From Anaerolineales bacterium (GTDB lineage Bacteria > Chloroflexota > Anaerolineae > 4572-78 > J111), in contig JACKAT010000019.1 of assembly GCA_020634935.1 (NCBI GenBank), positions 1-64,000 on the forward strand: 64,000 bases of DNA. The letters run 5' to 3'. Position numbers and translations under genes: made by a program. The notes under the pieces were generated by a model that worked only from the letters and a program-made list of their open reading frames with translations, ran no database searches and had not been told where the DNA came from. Below, piece by piece: positions 32,091 to 39,295 of the stretch (its first letter is position 1; each line of letters opens with the position of its first letter).

Positions 32091-32744
32091 TTATGCCGCC
32101 TCAAAGCCTATCCGTTTATGCGTACCATCACAAAATGGCTTATTGCTCGAACCACCGCAGCGGCATAAATCGCCACTTGTACCGGTGCAGCTCGACGTAC
32201 CGTCCGCGCTGAAGATTTTTACCGGGCCTTGGACCAGCAGTGGACCATTCTTAGCTGAGGTAATTTTGAGTTTACCGTCGCCGTCCTCGATTTCCTTTTG
32301 GTCGAGCCAATTTTCACCCAACTCACCCGAGGCTTTAAAGTCGATTTGGTGGTGACTGTTATCACAAAACGGCTTATTTTGTGATGCGCCACAGCGACAT
32401 AAGGCAACGCGGGTATCCTGTAGCAGCAGGTCGCCTTCGGCAGTAGTAATTTCGATATTACCTCGTACGTACAGCGCCCCGTCCGGATCAACCTGGATGG
32501 TATTTTCAGCCGGCGCCGCCTCCTCGGCCCCACCATCGCGCCGCTCAAAGTGCAAAGCGCCGGTAGGACAACGCGCAATCACTTCGGCGACGTCGTTCGC
32601 CTGAGCTTGATCCGGCTGAATCCAGGGCCGCTTTTTGGTATCGAACACAGCCGGCAGGCCACGAATACACTCGGCGGCGTGGATGCAGCGTTTTACATCA
32701 TAACTTACGACAATATCATCACTATAATATTCTTTTTTAGCCAT
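32091..32744 (-). CDS. CDGSH iron-sulfur protein with N-terminal 4Fe-4S-type domain
   Basis: 217 residues. N-terminal mono-cluster ferredoxin-like domain (KRCIHAAECIRGLPAVFD, CPTGALHFERR) followed by two CDGSH/mitoNEET-type [2Fe-2S] domains: CRCGASQNKPFCDNSHHQ near 135 and CRCGGSSNKPFCDGTHKR near the C-terminus. Each has the 3-Cys-1-His ligand set. Such proteins carry labile clusters for redox or iron sensing. An ATG 24 bases inside the longest frame was chosen, as the upstream start is TTG. It overlaps the membrane-protein gene by 8 bases. Confidence 0.85.
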   Translation of the reverse strand: MAKKEYYSDDIVVSYDVKRCIHAAECIRGLPAVFDTKKRPWIQPDQAQANDVAEVIARCPTGALHFERRDGGAEEAAPAENTIQVDPDGALYVRGNIEITTAEGDLLLQDTRVALCRCGASQNKPFCDNSHHQIDFKASGELGENWLDQKEIEDGDGKLKITSAKNGPLLVQGPVKIFSADGTSSCTGTSGDLCRCGGSSNKPFCDGTHKRIGFEAA

Positions 32745-33834
32745 ATCGTTCTCTCTTTCCTTTTGCAATAAATAATCGCGGGGGTATCCGAATCGCCCGG
32801 TCGCCCGACCAGGGGGCTTCAGGGGCCATCGTCAACCCGGCTAATACCAACAATACTCGATCATAATTTACCCGCCAGCCGGCGAAATCACGCCAGGCCT
32901 GGTCTAAATCCGGCTTAAGAGGAACGCCAGCCTTGGCCAGTTCTCGGCAAAGCGTCATAAATTCGGCGCGAGTGACACTAATACTATCCGTGGGACGGGG
33001 CCGGGGGTTGAAGGGGATTCGGAAAAAATCCACAATATTTTGAAGCGCCAGATAGCCCGCCCGGATGCACAGGTCTGCCTTCGGATCATGAGGCAAGTCG
33101 AGCGTTGAAGACCTTAGTGCGGCCACGTCCAAAACTGTGCCGGCGGTAATTACCCAGGACTGCCCCACATGAGGTGAGCGAAAAAAAACCAAGGCAATCA
33201 GCGAGGTGTGGGTTTGCTCCAGTTCGACAAACCAGCGTTCCCAATCCTTCCAAATCTCGGTTAAATAGTCCAACCCGTGGATACGGTGCATCCGTTTCAG
33301 CATCTCCACGGCTGAAGGGGGCGTGCTGGCGTAAATTTCCAGCAGGCTAACCGCAGTCTCACGCTCGGTGAAGGCCGTGAACATTGTGGGCAAGTACGAA
33401 ATCAACAGCGCCACCAACCCCAAACCAATGGTAGCTTCGGAAAACGCCAGCATCGCCTCGGTCAAATTATGGACTGCGGCAAAGCCTAACGTCAACAGTG
33501 ATGACCCACTAAGCAGATAAGCATCGTACCAGGGTCTAACCCCAACTGCCCAAAACATGAACATGTACCCCACCGAGATAAGGGTCAACCAAATAACCGG
33601 CAGGACTAATAGCGCCACCGGCGAGAAAAAACCCATGACCCAATCCCGTTCAGAATAAGTTTTAGCCCAACTAATACGTAGTTGAAAAATACGAAAAAGG
33701 GCTTGAAACACCAATCGTGTTAAAAAGACATTATCACTACGCGGCAGTACAAACGAGCGGACGGCCGAAATCAAAGTCCAGATAACTACATATCCCCCCC
33801 AACCAAAACTTACCACTCGCAGGATCGAGTCCAT
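32737..33834 (-). CDS. ion-channel-like membrane protein
   Basis: 365 residues with four predicted membrane segments in the first 160 (about 5-25, 68-97, 105-122, 130-153). The stretch YDAYLLSGSSLLTLGFA followed by IGLGLVALLISYLPTMFTAF looks like a two-helix potassium-channel pore plus inner helix, but the selectivity filter is not canonical (SSLLTLGF, not TVGYG). The cytosolic C-terminal half is rich in Trp/Arg and of unknown fold. It is sandwiched between PIG-L (adjacent) and CDGSH (overlapping) in one transcription unit. Confidence 0.6.
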   Translation of the reverse strand: MDSILRVVSFGWGGYVVIWTLISAVRSFVLPRSDNVFLTRLVFQALFRIFQLRISWAKTYSERDWVMGFFSPVALLVLPVIWLTLISVGYMFMFWAVGVRPWYDAYLLSGSSLLTLGFAAVHNLTEAMLAFSEATIGLGLVALLISYLPTMFTAFTERETAVSLLEIYASTPPSAVEMLKRMHRIHGLDYLTEIWKDWERWFVELEQTHTSLIALVFFRSPHVGQSWVITAGTVLDVAALRSSTLDLPHDPKADLCIRAGYLALQNIVDFFRIPFNPRPRPTDSISVTRAEFMTLCRELAKAGVPLKPDLDQAWRDFAGWRVNYDRVLLVLAGLTMAPEAPWSGDRAIRIPPRLFIAKGKRERYG

Positions 33835-34587
33835 CTAGCCTTCCACACGACCCTCAGTTTTGTCAAAATCCTCGTCGGTTAGCAATGTTACTACACGAAA
33901 AGCCTCAGCGTACTGCATTTCCTTGCCCTTGCCTACCTCAGAGGCCCACTCGCGCAGGCGTGGTTCGGGGTCCCAATCGCCCATCTGGCTGACATGCTTT
34001 TTGAGCGCCTCTAGCTTGGCGTCAATCGTCTCGGTAATATCGACAAACGTGCTCGCTTCATTCCAATTGGTAGCGTACAGTTTGCGAACTTTGTGGGCAG
34101 TCAAGCCTTCTTTAGCTAATTCTTCAAACAGGTTAGGCTGGCCGGCTGCCGGAAAAACCGCGTCGATGGCCGCCATGCCAGCGGCCCGGTGATCGGGGTG
34201 ATTGACGTAATCCTCACGCGACCAGACGATAGTCGGGTCCATCGTAATAACCACCTCCGGTTTAAAGCGGCGAATCTCGCGCACCAGCCGTTTGCGCAGT
34301 TCCAGCGTGTTGACCAGCATGCCGTCCGGCTCGCGCAGGAAGACAACTTCCTTGACCCCAACTACCTCAGCCGCCGCAATCTGCTCCGCTTCCCGAATTT
34401 GAGCCGCTTTCTCTTTCGTCATTCCTTTGGCGGCAATGCCCACATCGCCGCTGGTGCAAAGAACATAGGCCACCTCAGCCCCATCCCGCACCCAACGGGC
34501 AATCGTTCCAGCGCAACCGAATTCAATATCATCAGGATGGGCGACGATGACCATCGCTTTTTTGGGGGTATATCGACCGTTTTTCAT
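33835..34587 (-). CDS. PIG-L family deacetylase
   Basis: 250 residues with AHPDDIEFGCAGTIARW (zinc ligands His and Asp) at the N-terminus and NHPDHRAAGMAA carrying the third ligand. The LmbE/PIG-L family removes acetyl groups from GlcNAc-type sugars, e.g. in bacillithiol or mycothiol synthesis and glycopeptide antibiotics. As the DinB protein in this window belongs to a superfamily with thiol transferases, a low-molecular-weight thiol link is possible but unproven. It leads the four-gene unit. Confidence 0.85.
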   Translation of the reverse strand: MKNGRYTPKKAMVIVAHPDDIEFGCAGTIARWVRDGAEVAYVLCTSGDVGIAAKGMTKEKAAQIREAEQIAAAEVVGVKEVVFLREPDGMLVNTLELRKRLVREIRRFKPEVVITMDPTIVWSREDYVNHPDHRAAGMAAIDAVFPAAGQPNLFEELAKEGLTAHKVRKLYATNWNEASTFVDITETIDAKLEALKKHVSQMGDWDPEPRLREWASEVGKGKEMQYAEAFRVVTLLTDEDFDKTEGRVEG

Positions 34588-34605
34588 ATAAACTCCTTTG
34601 TAAGT

Positions 34606-34660
34606 AGGGATTAGGAATCAAGAATTAGCCGAGATTAGTCCTAATTCCTAACGCTTAACC
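34606..34660. repeat. word hairpin (TAGGGATTAGGAATC)
   Basis: Left arm AAGTAGGGATTAGGAATC, right arm GATTAGTCCTAATTCCTAAC. It lies just upstream of the PIG-L start. Confidence 0.45.
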
Positions 34661-34765
34661 CTTGTTTTCTTTGGACTGGCAAACTTCTTTGAGTGATGCT
34701 CACTCCTTAAATTCTACTACAGCTTAATCGACTAGCGAAAAATAAGTCCAGTATATCTCACTGCA

Positions 34766-34799
34766 AAACCTCGGAGATGGTCCAACGCCTCCGAGGTTT
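34766..34799. repeat. AAACCTCGGAG hairpin
   Basis: Perfect 11-bp arms AAACCTCGGAG and CTCCGAGGTTT with a 12-base loop. It lies in the divergent gap between PIG-L and nitroreductase and could serve as a terminator in either direction. Confidence 0.5.
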
Positions 34800-34831
34800 A
34801 ATTACCTGGTTAAAAACGAATTTGGTCGAAA

Positions 34832-34860
34832 TTGACAGACTAATTACTTGTCTATACAAT
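34832..34860 (+). promoter_or_regulatory. sigma70-type promoter for the nitroreductase-MarR unit
   Basis: TTGACA at 34832-34837, 17-base spacer, TACAAT at 34855-34860. It is the best promoter match in the window. Transcription would start near 34867, inside the adjoining palindrome. Confidence 0.65.
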
Positions 34861-34881
34861 AATTGTATGTGCAATTATTGT
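34856..34881. promoter_or_regulatory. operator-like palindrome overlapping the -10 box
   Basis: Arms ACAATAATTG and CAATTATTGT, perfect 10-bp, 6-base centre. The AT-rich form and position over the -10 and start site fit a MarR-family operator; the MarR gene is second in the unit it would control. Confidence 0.6.
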
Positions 34882-34943
34882 GATCGCAAGTATATTCACA
34901 TCGACTTTATCTGTCAAGTTTAACCAAACTGATAGACACTATG

Positions 34944-35067
34944 TTTGCACTTTTTTAGAAACCAGGTTTTTGAGGCCCAATTGATGGCCTTTTGCGGCAA
35001 AAAGCACCCTTTTTTAACGCTAAAAACCGGGTTTCTGACCATAATACTTTAAAGTGCAAAGGTAGTG
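34944..35067 (+). repeat. AGAAACCAGGTTTTT repeat, copy 2
   Basis: 124-bp partner of 30954-31072. Inverted ends TTTGCACTTT and AAAGTGCAAA suggest a miniature element. It lies between the promoter and the nitroreductase start, so it would form part of a leader of about 230 nt. Confidence 0.75.
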
Positions 35068-35103
35068 AGGATAACTCATGGTTAGGAGGAGAAGAACCTT
35101 ATT

Positions 35104-35715
35104 ATGAAAAAAGCAGCCGAAACTCAACATGCTATTCACCCCTCTATCAAAAGCCGCTGGAGTCCCCGGGCCTTTTCAAATAAACAAGTCGAACCTGAAA
35201 AACTTTTAGCCGTTTTAGAAGCGGCGCGTTGGGCCGCTTCGGCAATGAATGAACAGCCCTGGCGCTTTATCGTCGCCACCAAAGATAACCCGGCCGAGTT
35301 TGAGCAGGCCTTACACTGCCTCAATGAAGGCAATCAACGCTGGGCTAAAGATGCCCCCGTCTTAATTTTTACCATTATCAAAAAAACCTTTACCCGCAAC
35401 GATCGCCCTAACCGCGTGGCTTTACACGATCTTGGTTTAGCCGTGGCTAACCTGACCATGCAGGCTACGGAATTGGGGTTACATGCCCACCAAATGGGTG
35501 GCATCCAATTTGATAAAATCCGCGAGGTGTATCAGATTCCGGAGGATTATGAAGTTGTAACCGGCATTGCTTTAGGGTATTATGGGAATATCGAGCAGCT
35601 TCCCGAAGATTTGCAGGAGCGCGAAAAAGGGCCTCGGCTGCGCAAACCGCTGTCCGAACTGATCTTTGCTGGGACTTGGGCCAAACCGGCCTCGTTTGTG
35701 AATAACAACCCTTAA
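35104..35715 (+). CDS. nitroreductase family protein
   Basis: 203 residues. FMN-binding N-terminal motif KSRWSPRAFSNKQVEPEKL, LEAARWAASAMNEQPWRFIV, and C-terminal GIALGYYG typical of the flavin nitroreductase fold. These are homodimers that reduce nitro compounds, quinones or enals with NAD(P)H. The gene is followed 50 bases later by a MarR regulator on the same strand, the common arrangement for electrophile- or oxidant-responsive units. Confidence 0.85.
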   Translation: MKKAAETQHAIHPSIKSRWSPRAFSNKQVEPEKLLAVLEAARWAASAMNEQPWRFIVATKDNPAEFEQALHCLNEGNQRWAKDAPVLIFTIIKKTFTRNDRPNRVALHDLGLAVANLTMQATELGLHAHQMGGIQFDKIREVYQIPEDYEVVTGIALGYYGNIEQLPEDLQEREKGPRLRKPLSELIFAGTWAKPASFVNNNP

Positions 35716-35765
35716 AGATATGAGAACTCTGACTATGGCGCGTCAGAAGAAAAAGGTAGACAACG

Positions 35766-36251
35766 ATGTTGGGTATCGACGAACCTAATCGCTGTAACGA
35801 ACAAGTACATCCCTGGCATACATTCCTACGTGTCCACAGCAAGGTGCTGTCGGCGCTGGCGGCTGATATGGAAACCGAGCAGGATATGCCGCTGACCTGG
35901 TATTATGTCTTGTTTCATCTCGATAATGGCTGCATGAACAAACTGCGGCTGCAAGAGCTGGCCGAGGCGATCAACTTGAGCCAGAGCGGGTTAACCCGCC
36001 TGCTCGATCGGATGGCTGAGGCCGGTTTTGTCGAGCGCCGACCCTGCGCTACAGACCGGCGCGGGGCGTATGCCATCATCACGCCGATCGGCAAAGGCAA
36101 GCTGGAAGTGGCCACCCGCACCTATCTGCGTGGTATCGTTGAGCATTTTATGCAGCATCTTAGTGAAGATGATGTCGAAACTCTGCTTGGCGCTTTCAAT
36201 AAAATCTTAACCGCCGAGGCCGCAACAAAAAAGGGTGGCGCCCGCTGTTAA
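35766..36251 (+). CDS. MarR family transcriptional regulator
   Basis: 161 residues with a winged helix: LRLQELAEAINLSQSGLTRLLDRMAEAGFVERR and wing CATDRRGAYAIITPIGKGKLE. It probably represses its own operon through the palindrome at 34856-34881. No redox Cys pair of OhrR type is obvious, but CNEQ near the N-terminus and CMNK near residue 58 could be sensors. The stop codon lies in the loop of the downstream terminator. Confidence 0.85.
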   Translation: MLGIDEPNRCNEQVHPWHTFLRVHSKVLSALAADMETEQDMPLTWYYVLFHLDNGCMNKLRLQELAEAINLSQSGLTRLLDRMAEAGFVERRPCATDRRGAYAIITPIGKGKLEVATRTYLRGIVEHFMQHLSEDDVETLLGAFNKILTAEAATKKGGARC

Positions 36252-36278
36252 TTTCTGTCACGATTGCCACCCTTTTTT
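36227..36278. terminator. bidirectional terminator
   Basis: 13-bp stem AAAAAAGGGTGGC / GCCACCCTTTTTT, loop 26 bases that include the MarR stop. T runs in both directions suit the convergent MarR and NmrA genes. Confidence 0.8.
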
Positions 36279-36297
36279 GCCGGATTATTGGGCTACC

Positions 36298-37155
36298 TCA
36301 CTTCCACGTCTCGGCGTAATCAAAGGCATACTGTTGCAGCGAAATCGGCTCTCGTCCCAAAATTTCGCCCACCGCCGGCGAAACAGGAGCCACCCACCCC
36401 TGGCGGACAATATAGAATAAATCCGCGAAAAATCCCACTTGTTCGGGCCGCCAGCCGGCCGAAGCCAGCGCCTCGCGAAATGCGCCGTCATCAATCGCCA
36501 CGTAATTGATTTCTCGATTGGCCGCTTCTGATAAAATGACGGCGGCCTCACTATAGCTATAAGCCTCGCTGCCGGTCAAGGCGTATTCCTGGCCAGCGTG
36601 TCCCGCTTCGGTCAGCGCTGTCGCCGCAACAGCCGCAATATCGCGAGTATCGATAAAGCTCGTCTTCGAGTCAGCCGCGGCAAGATAGAATGTACCGCCC
36701 TGCTGAATCATGGGCAGCAAAAAGCCGGGGCTAAAGTTTTGCATAAACCAATTCGGGCGCAAAATGGTGTAATCGATACCTGAATTGATCAAATGCAATT
36801 CAAGACGCCGGATTGGCACATCTTCAGGGGCCTGATCAACGCCTATCGCCGTCATCAAAACAATATGGGTTACTCCCGCTGCTTTGGCTTGATCGATCAG
36901 CGGGATAAGCGTTTTGTCCGCCTGGATATCGGCGGTTTTGGTTAACGCAAATACCCGATCGACCCCGGCCAGCGCCGGGGCATAGGTTTCGGGCCGGTCA
37001 AAATCAAAAGCCACCGGCTCGACGTTGTCCGTGGGGGGGTAGTCAGCCGGGTGCCGAGTGGCTGCCTTTACCTGCTCACCCTTTTGCGCCAAAAATTCCA
37101 CAATCGAACTACCGACATTCCCTGTTGCACCTAAGACTAAAATTTTGTAACTCAT
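36298..37155 (-). CDS. NmrA/NAD(P)H-binding atypical SDR
   Basis: 285 residues. GATGNVGSSIVEFL Rossmann loop at the N-terminus, then FALTKTADIQADKTL and TGSEAYSYSEAAVIL, as in NmrA-like or quinone-reductase-2-like (YtfG) proteins. It binds NAD(P) and may reduce quinones or sense redox. AAGGAG precedes the ATG. An operator TGTAAC-N7-GTTACA lies 35 bases upstream and matches one in front of the neighbouring Rrf2 gene. Confidence 0.85.
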   Translation of the reverse strand: MSYKILVLGATGNVGSSIVEFLAQKGEQVKAATRHPADYPPTDNVEPVAFDFDRPETYAPALAGVDRVFALTKTADIQADKTLIPLIDQAKAAGVTHIVLMTAIGVDQAPEDVPIRRLELHLINSGIDYTILRPNWFMQNFSPGFLLPMIQQGGTFYLAAADSKTSFIDTRDIAAVAATALTEAGHAGQEYALTGSEAYSYSEAAVILSEAANREINYVAIDDGAFREALASAGWRPEQVGFFADLFYIVRQGWVAPVSPAVGEILGREPISLQQYAFDYAETWK

Positions 37156-37189
37156 GCTTATGCTCCTTTGGTTTATATCGAATTTAAAT

Positions 37190-37208
37190 TGTAACTATAT
37201 CTGTTACA
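37190..37208. promoter_or_regulatory. operator TGTAAC-N7-GTTACA upstream of the NmrA gene
   Basis: Perfect 6-bp half-sites around TATATCT. It shares half-sites and spacing exactly with 37681-37699. Confidence 0.7.
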
Positions 37209-37234
37209 TTTGATCGCAAAAAAAGAGAATTTCC

Positions 37235-37666
37235 TTACGATTGGCTCTGAAGTTGCGCCTCAATATCTTGCACCACGTCAGCGATGGTGGCTTCAGCCAA
37301 AATGCCTTCCAATGCCGCTTCCGCTTTTTTGAAAACCGTCAGCAGCGTGGGTTTGATGTTACGCCCGCAAGGGCATAACGGGTTGGGTTGATTGCTGTGC
37401 AGCGCGAACAGTTGGCCCTGTTCGGTGACGTTATAGACTTCCAGCAGCGTGATCGTATCGGCTGACCGGGCCAAGGTTGAGCCGCCATCAACGCCCAGTT
37501 GGGTGTCGATGAAGCCGGCTTTGCTGAGCAGGCTTAAAATACGCCGGATAACCACCGGATTGGTATTTACACTACCGGCAATATATTTTGATGATAGCGG
37601 TCGATTTTCTAAAGCCAGCAAAGCCAGAATATGAACCGCCACGGCAAAGCGACTGTTGATACTCAT
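37235..37666 (-). CDS. Rrf2 family regulator (YwnA-like)
   Basis: 143 residues: Rrf2 winged helix (RFAVAVHILALLALENRPLS, NPVVIRRILSLLSKAGFI) and a dimer helix. Cysteines occur as CPCG near residue 98, not the three-Cys Fe-S pattern of IscR/NsrR, which suggests a cluster-free or two-Cys sensor of YwnA/HypR type; HypR responds to hypochlorite by a disulfide. The operator in its own promoter implies autoregulation, and a second operator implies control of the NmrA reductase. Confidence 0.85.
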   Translation of the reverse strand: MSINSRFAVAVHILALLALENRPLSSKYIAGSVNTNPVVIRRILSLLSKAGFIDTQLGVDGGSTLARSADTITLLEVYNVTEQGQLFALHSNQPNPLCPCGRNIKPTLLTVFKKAEAALEGILAEATIADVVQDIEAQLQSQS

Positions 37667-37680
37667 TTTAACCCCAAATC

Positions 37681-37715
37681 TGTAACAATAATAGTTACAT
37701 TTTATTATTTGTCAA
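37681..37715 (-). promoter_or_regulatory. Rrf2 gene promoter with embedded operator
   Basis: On the minus strand: TTGACA (37710-37715), 16-base spacer, TATTAT (37688-37693). The operator TGTAAC-N7-GTTACA (37681-37699) covers the -10 box. Confidence 0.65.
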
Positions 37716-37871
37716 ATTTAGTTTTTCAATTAAATTCCGTTTGATCGCATTATACAGTTGAACCTATTTTTGGCCGTCTGGCGTCGGCAATGGTGGTTTA
37801 TCACCTTAAAGGCAAATTTTAGCCCCTTATATTAACCCAAGTTAAACAAAGCAAATAAATAGAGGGAACTT

Positions 37872-38876
37872 ATGGCAAGAAAATTCTTTAAAGTCGCTAC
37901 ATTTAACCTCCTTAATCTGGCGATGCCCGGCCAGCCCTATTATAACCTGACCTGCGATGAGGCAACTTATAAACGCAAAGTCGAATGGATATCGGCCCAC
38001 TTGCGCTATATGAATCCTGATATTGTGGGGTTTCAAGAGGTATTTCACCCGGAGGCATTAGAGGAGGTGATCACTGCCGCCACGACTTATCAGAACGCTA
38101 ACATTCTGGTCGCTGATCGGCCTGAGGATGGCGGGCCGTCGGTGGCTTTGGTCAGCCGTTTCCCTGTGTCCGATATGGATGTTATCGCCGACTTTCCGGA
38201 GCAGGCCCTGTTGGAAATCGATGGGATGAATGTGCCTATCAAAAAGTTCTCTCGCCCTGTTCTACGGGCCAAGCTTCGCCTGTCTGACGAACTCAGTGTG
38301 ACGGTTTACGTCGCTCACCTCAAATCAAAGCGGCCCAAACTGCCGGACGGCACCAATCAGCACGATCCCCGTGTTAGGAGTATGGGTGAAGCGCGATCTC
38401 TAATTGTTAGAGCGGCTGAAGCTACCGCCTTACGCCACCTGCTGCTCGACACGCTGGAAGGAACCACTTATCCGGTCATTGCCATGGGCGATCTCAACGA
38501 CGACGGCGAATCGGTGACCAGCCGGATTTTGGTCGGCGAAGAACCGTGGCGCAACCTTAAATTGCACGACAAGCAGCGTCTCTGGGATGTTCATCTGTAC
38601 AATGTGAAGGATATTCAGGCCCGGCAAAGTTATCGCGATGTCTATTACACCCACATCCACAACGGCCATTACGACAGCTTGGATCACATTTTGGTCAGCC
38701 AGGAGTTTGTCCGCCAGAATCCCCAGCGTTTAGGCTATGTGGAATACGTCAGGGTGTTCAACGATCACCTCATCGACGAGACCTTGAGCGATGATCGCGT
38801 GCCGCGTTGGGCCTCGGACCACGGGCAGGTTGTGGCGACGATTCAACTTGAGCGGGGCATTCCCGGCGAGTGGTAA
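37872..38876 (+). CDS. endonuclease/exonuclease/phosphatase family protein
   Basis: 334 residues of the EEP fold. The motifs are in order: FKVATFNLLNLA, NPDIVGFQEVF (metal Glu), GDLNDDGES (Asp/Asn), DSLDHILVSQ and WASDHGQVVATI (general-base His). It has no signal peptide. The family cuts phosphodiesters in DNA, RNA, lipids or inositol phosphates; the substrate is unknown. Start ATG 37872 follows GAGGGAAC. It is monocistronic. Confidence 0.85.
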   Translation: MARKFFKVATFNLLNLAMPGQPYYNLTCDEATYKRKVEWISAHLRYMNPDIVGFQEVFHPEALEEVITAATTYQNANILVADRPEDGGPSVALVSRFPVSDMDVIADFPEQALLEIDGMNVPIKKFSRPVLRAKLRLSDELSVTVYVAHLKSKRPKLPDGTNQHDPRVRSMGEARSLIVRAAEATALRHLLLDTLEGTTYPVIAMGDLNDDGESVTSRILVGEEPWRNLKLHDKQRLWDVHLYNVKDIQARQSYRDVYYTHIHNGHYDSLDHILVSQEFVRQNPQRLGYVEYVRVFNDHLIDETLSDDRVPRWASDHGQVVATIQLERGIPGEW

Positions 38877-38904
38877 GCGGTGCCGTCATTCTCATTTTAA
38901 CAAT

Positions 38905-39002
38905 AGATTGGTCCAGTTTTTGCTATTAGGTCGAGAAAGCGGCTCGAGTAGACCGTCTACTTTGGTGGTAATACGGTCTCGGTAAGTAAACTGGACCAAT
39001 CT
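38905..39002. repeat. palindromic repeat with AGATTGGTCCAGTTT ends, long form
   Basis: 98 bp with inverted ends AGATTGGTCCAGTTT / AAACTGGACCAATCT and an interior GGTGGTAATACGGTCTCGG. The reverse complement of its right part equals most of the 54-bp copy before atpD. Confidence 0.65.
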
Positions 39003-39194
39003 TAGGCCATACTGAGCATTGTTGTAATCGGTGGACAGTGTGGAGCTTGCCGCCGGGTTAGTGGATGTGAATGAGACGGTGGTCTCCGGCAGCAAGCCCC
39101 CACCGCTTTCGGCCTGATCATACCATACCCTGTCGGTTTCACTTGACGCCTCTGCCACGCCCGCTGGCCGTCCGTCCCACGCCGAGCCGACGCT

Positions 39195-39272
39195 CCCCTG
39201 AAAATAACGGTCTGGAGCATCAAAGTTTACTTTGACCTGACCGTGAATGACAAAGCCAGCTTTGTCGCTCCG
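39195..39272 (-). repeat. GACAAAGCTGGCTTTGTC repeat, copy 1
   Basis: Contains the near-perfect palindrome GACAAAGC-TG-GCTTTGTC and GTCAAAGTAAACTTTGA. It matches 60187-60285 in opposite orientation apart from a short internal duplication there. The 38877-39295 gap contains no gene I can support. Confidence 0.55.
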
Positions 39273-39295
39273 AGGCTTCAGCTCTGAAGGGCTTA

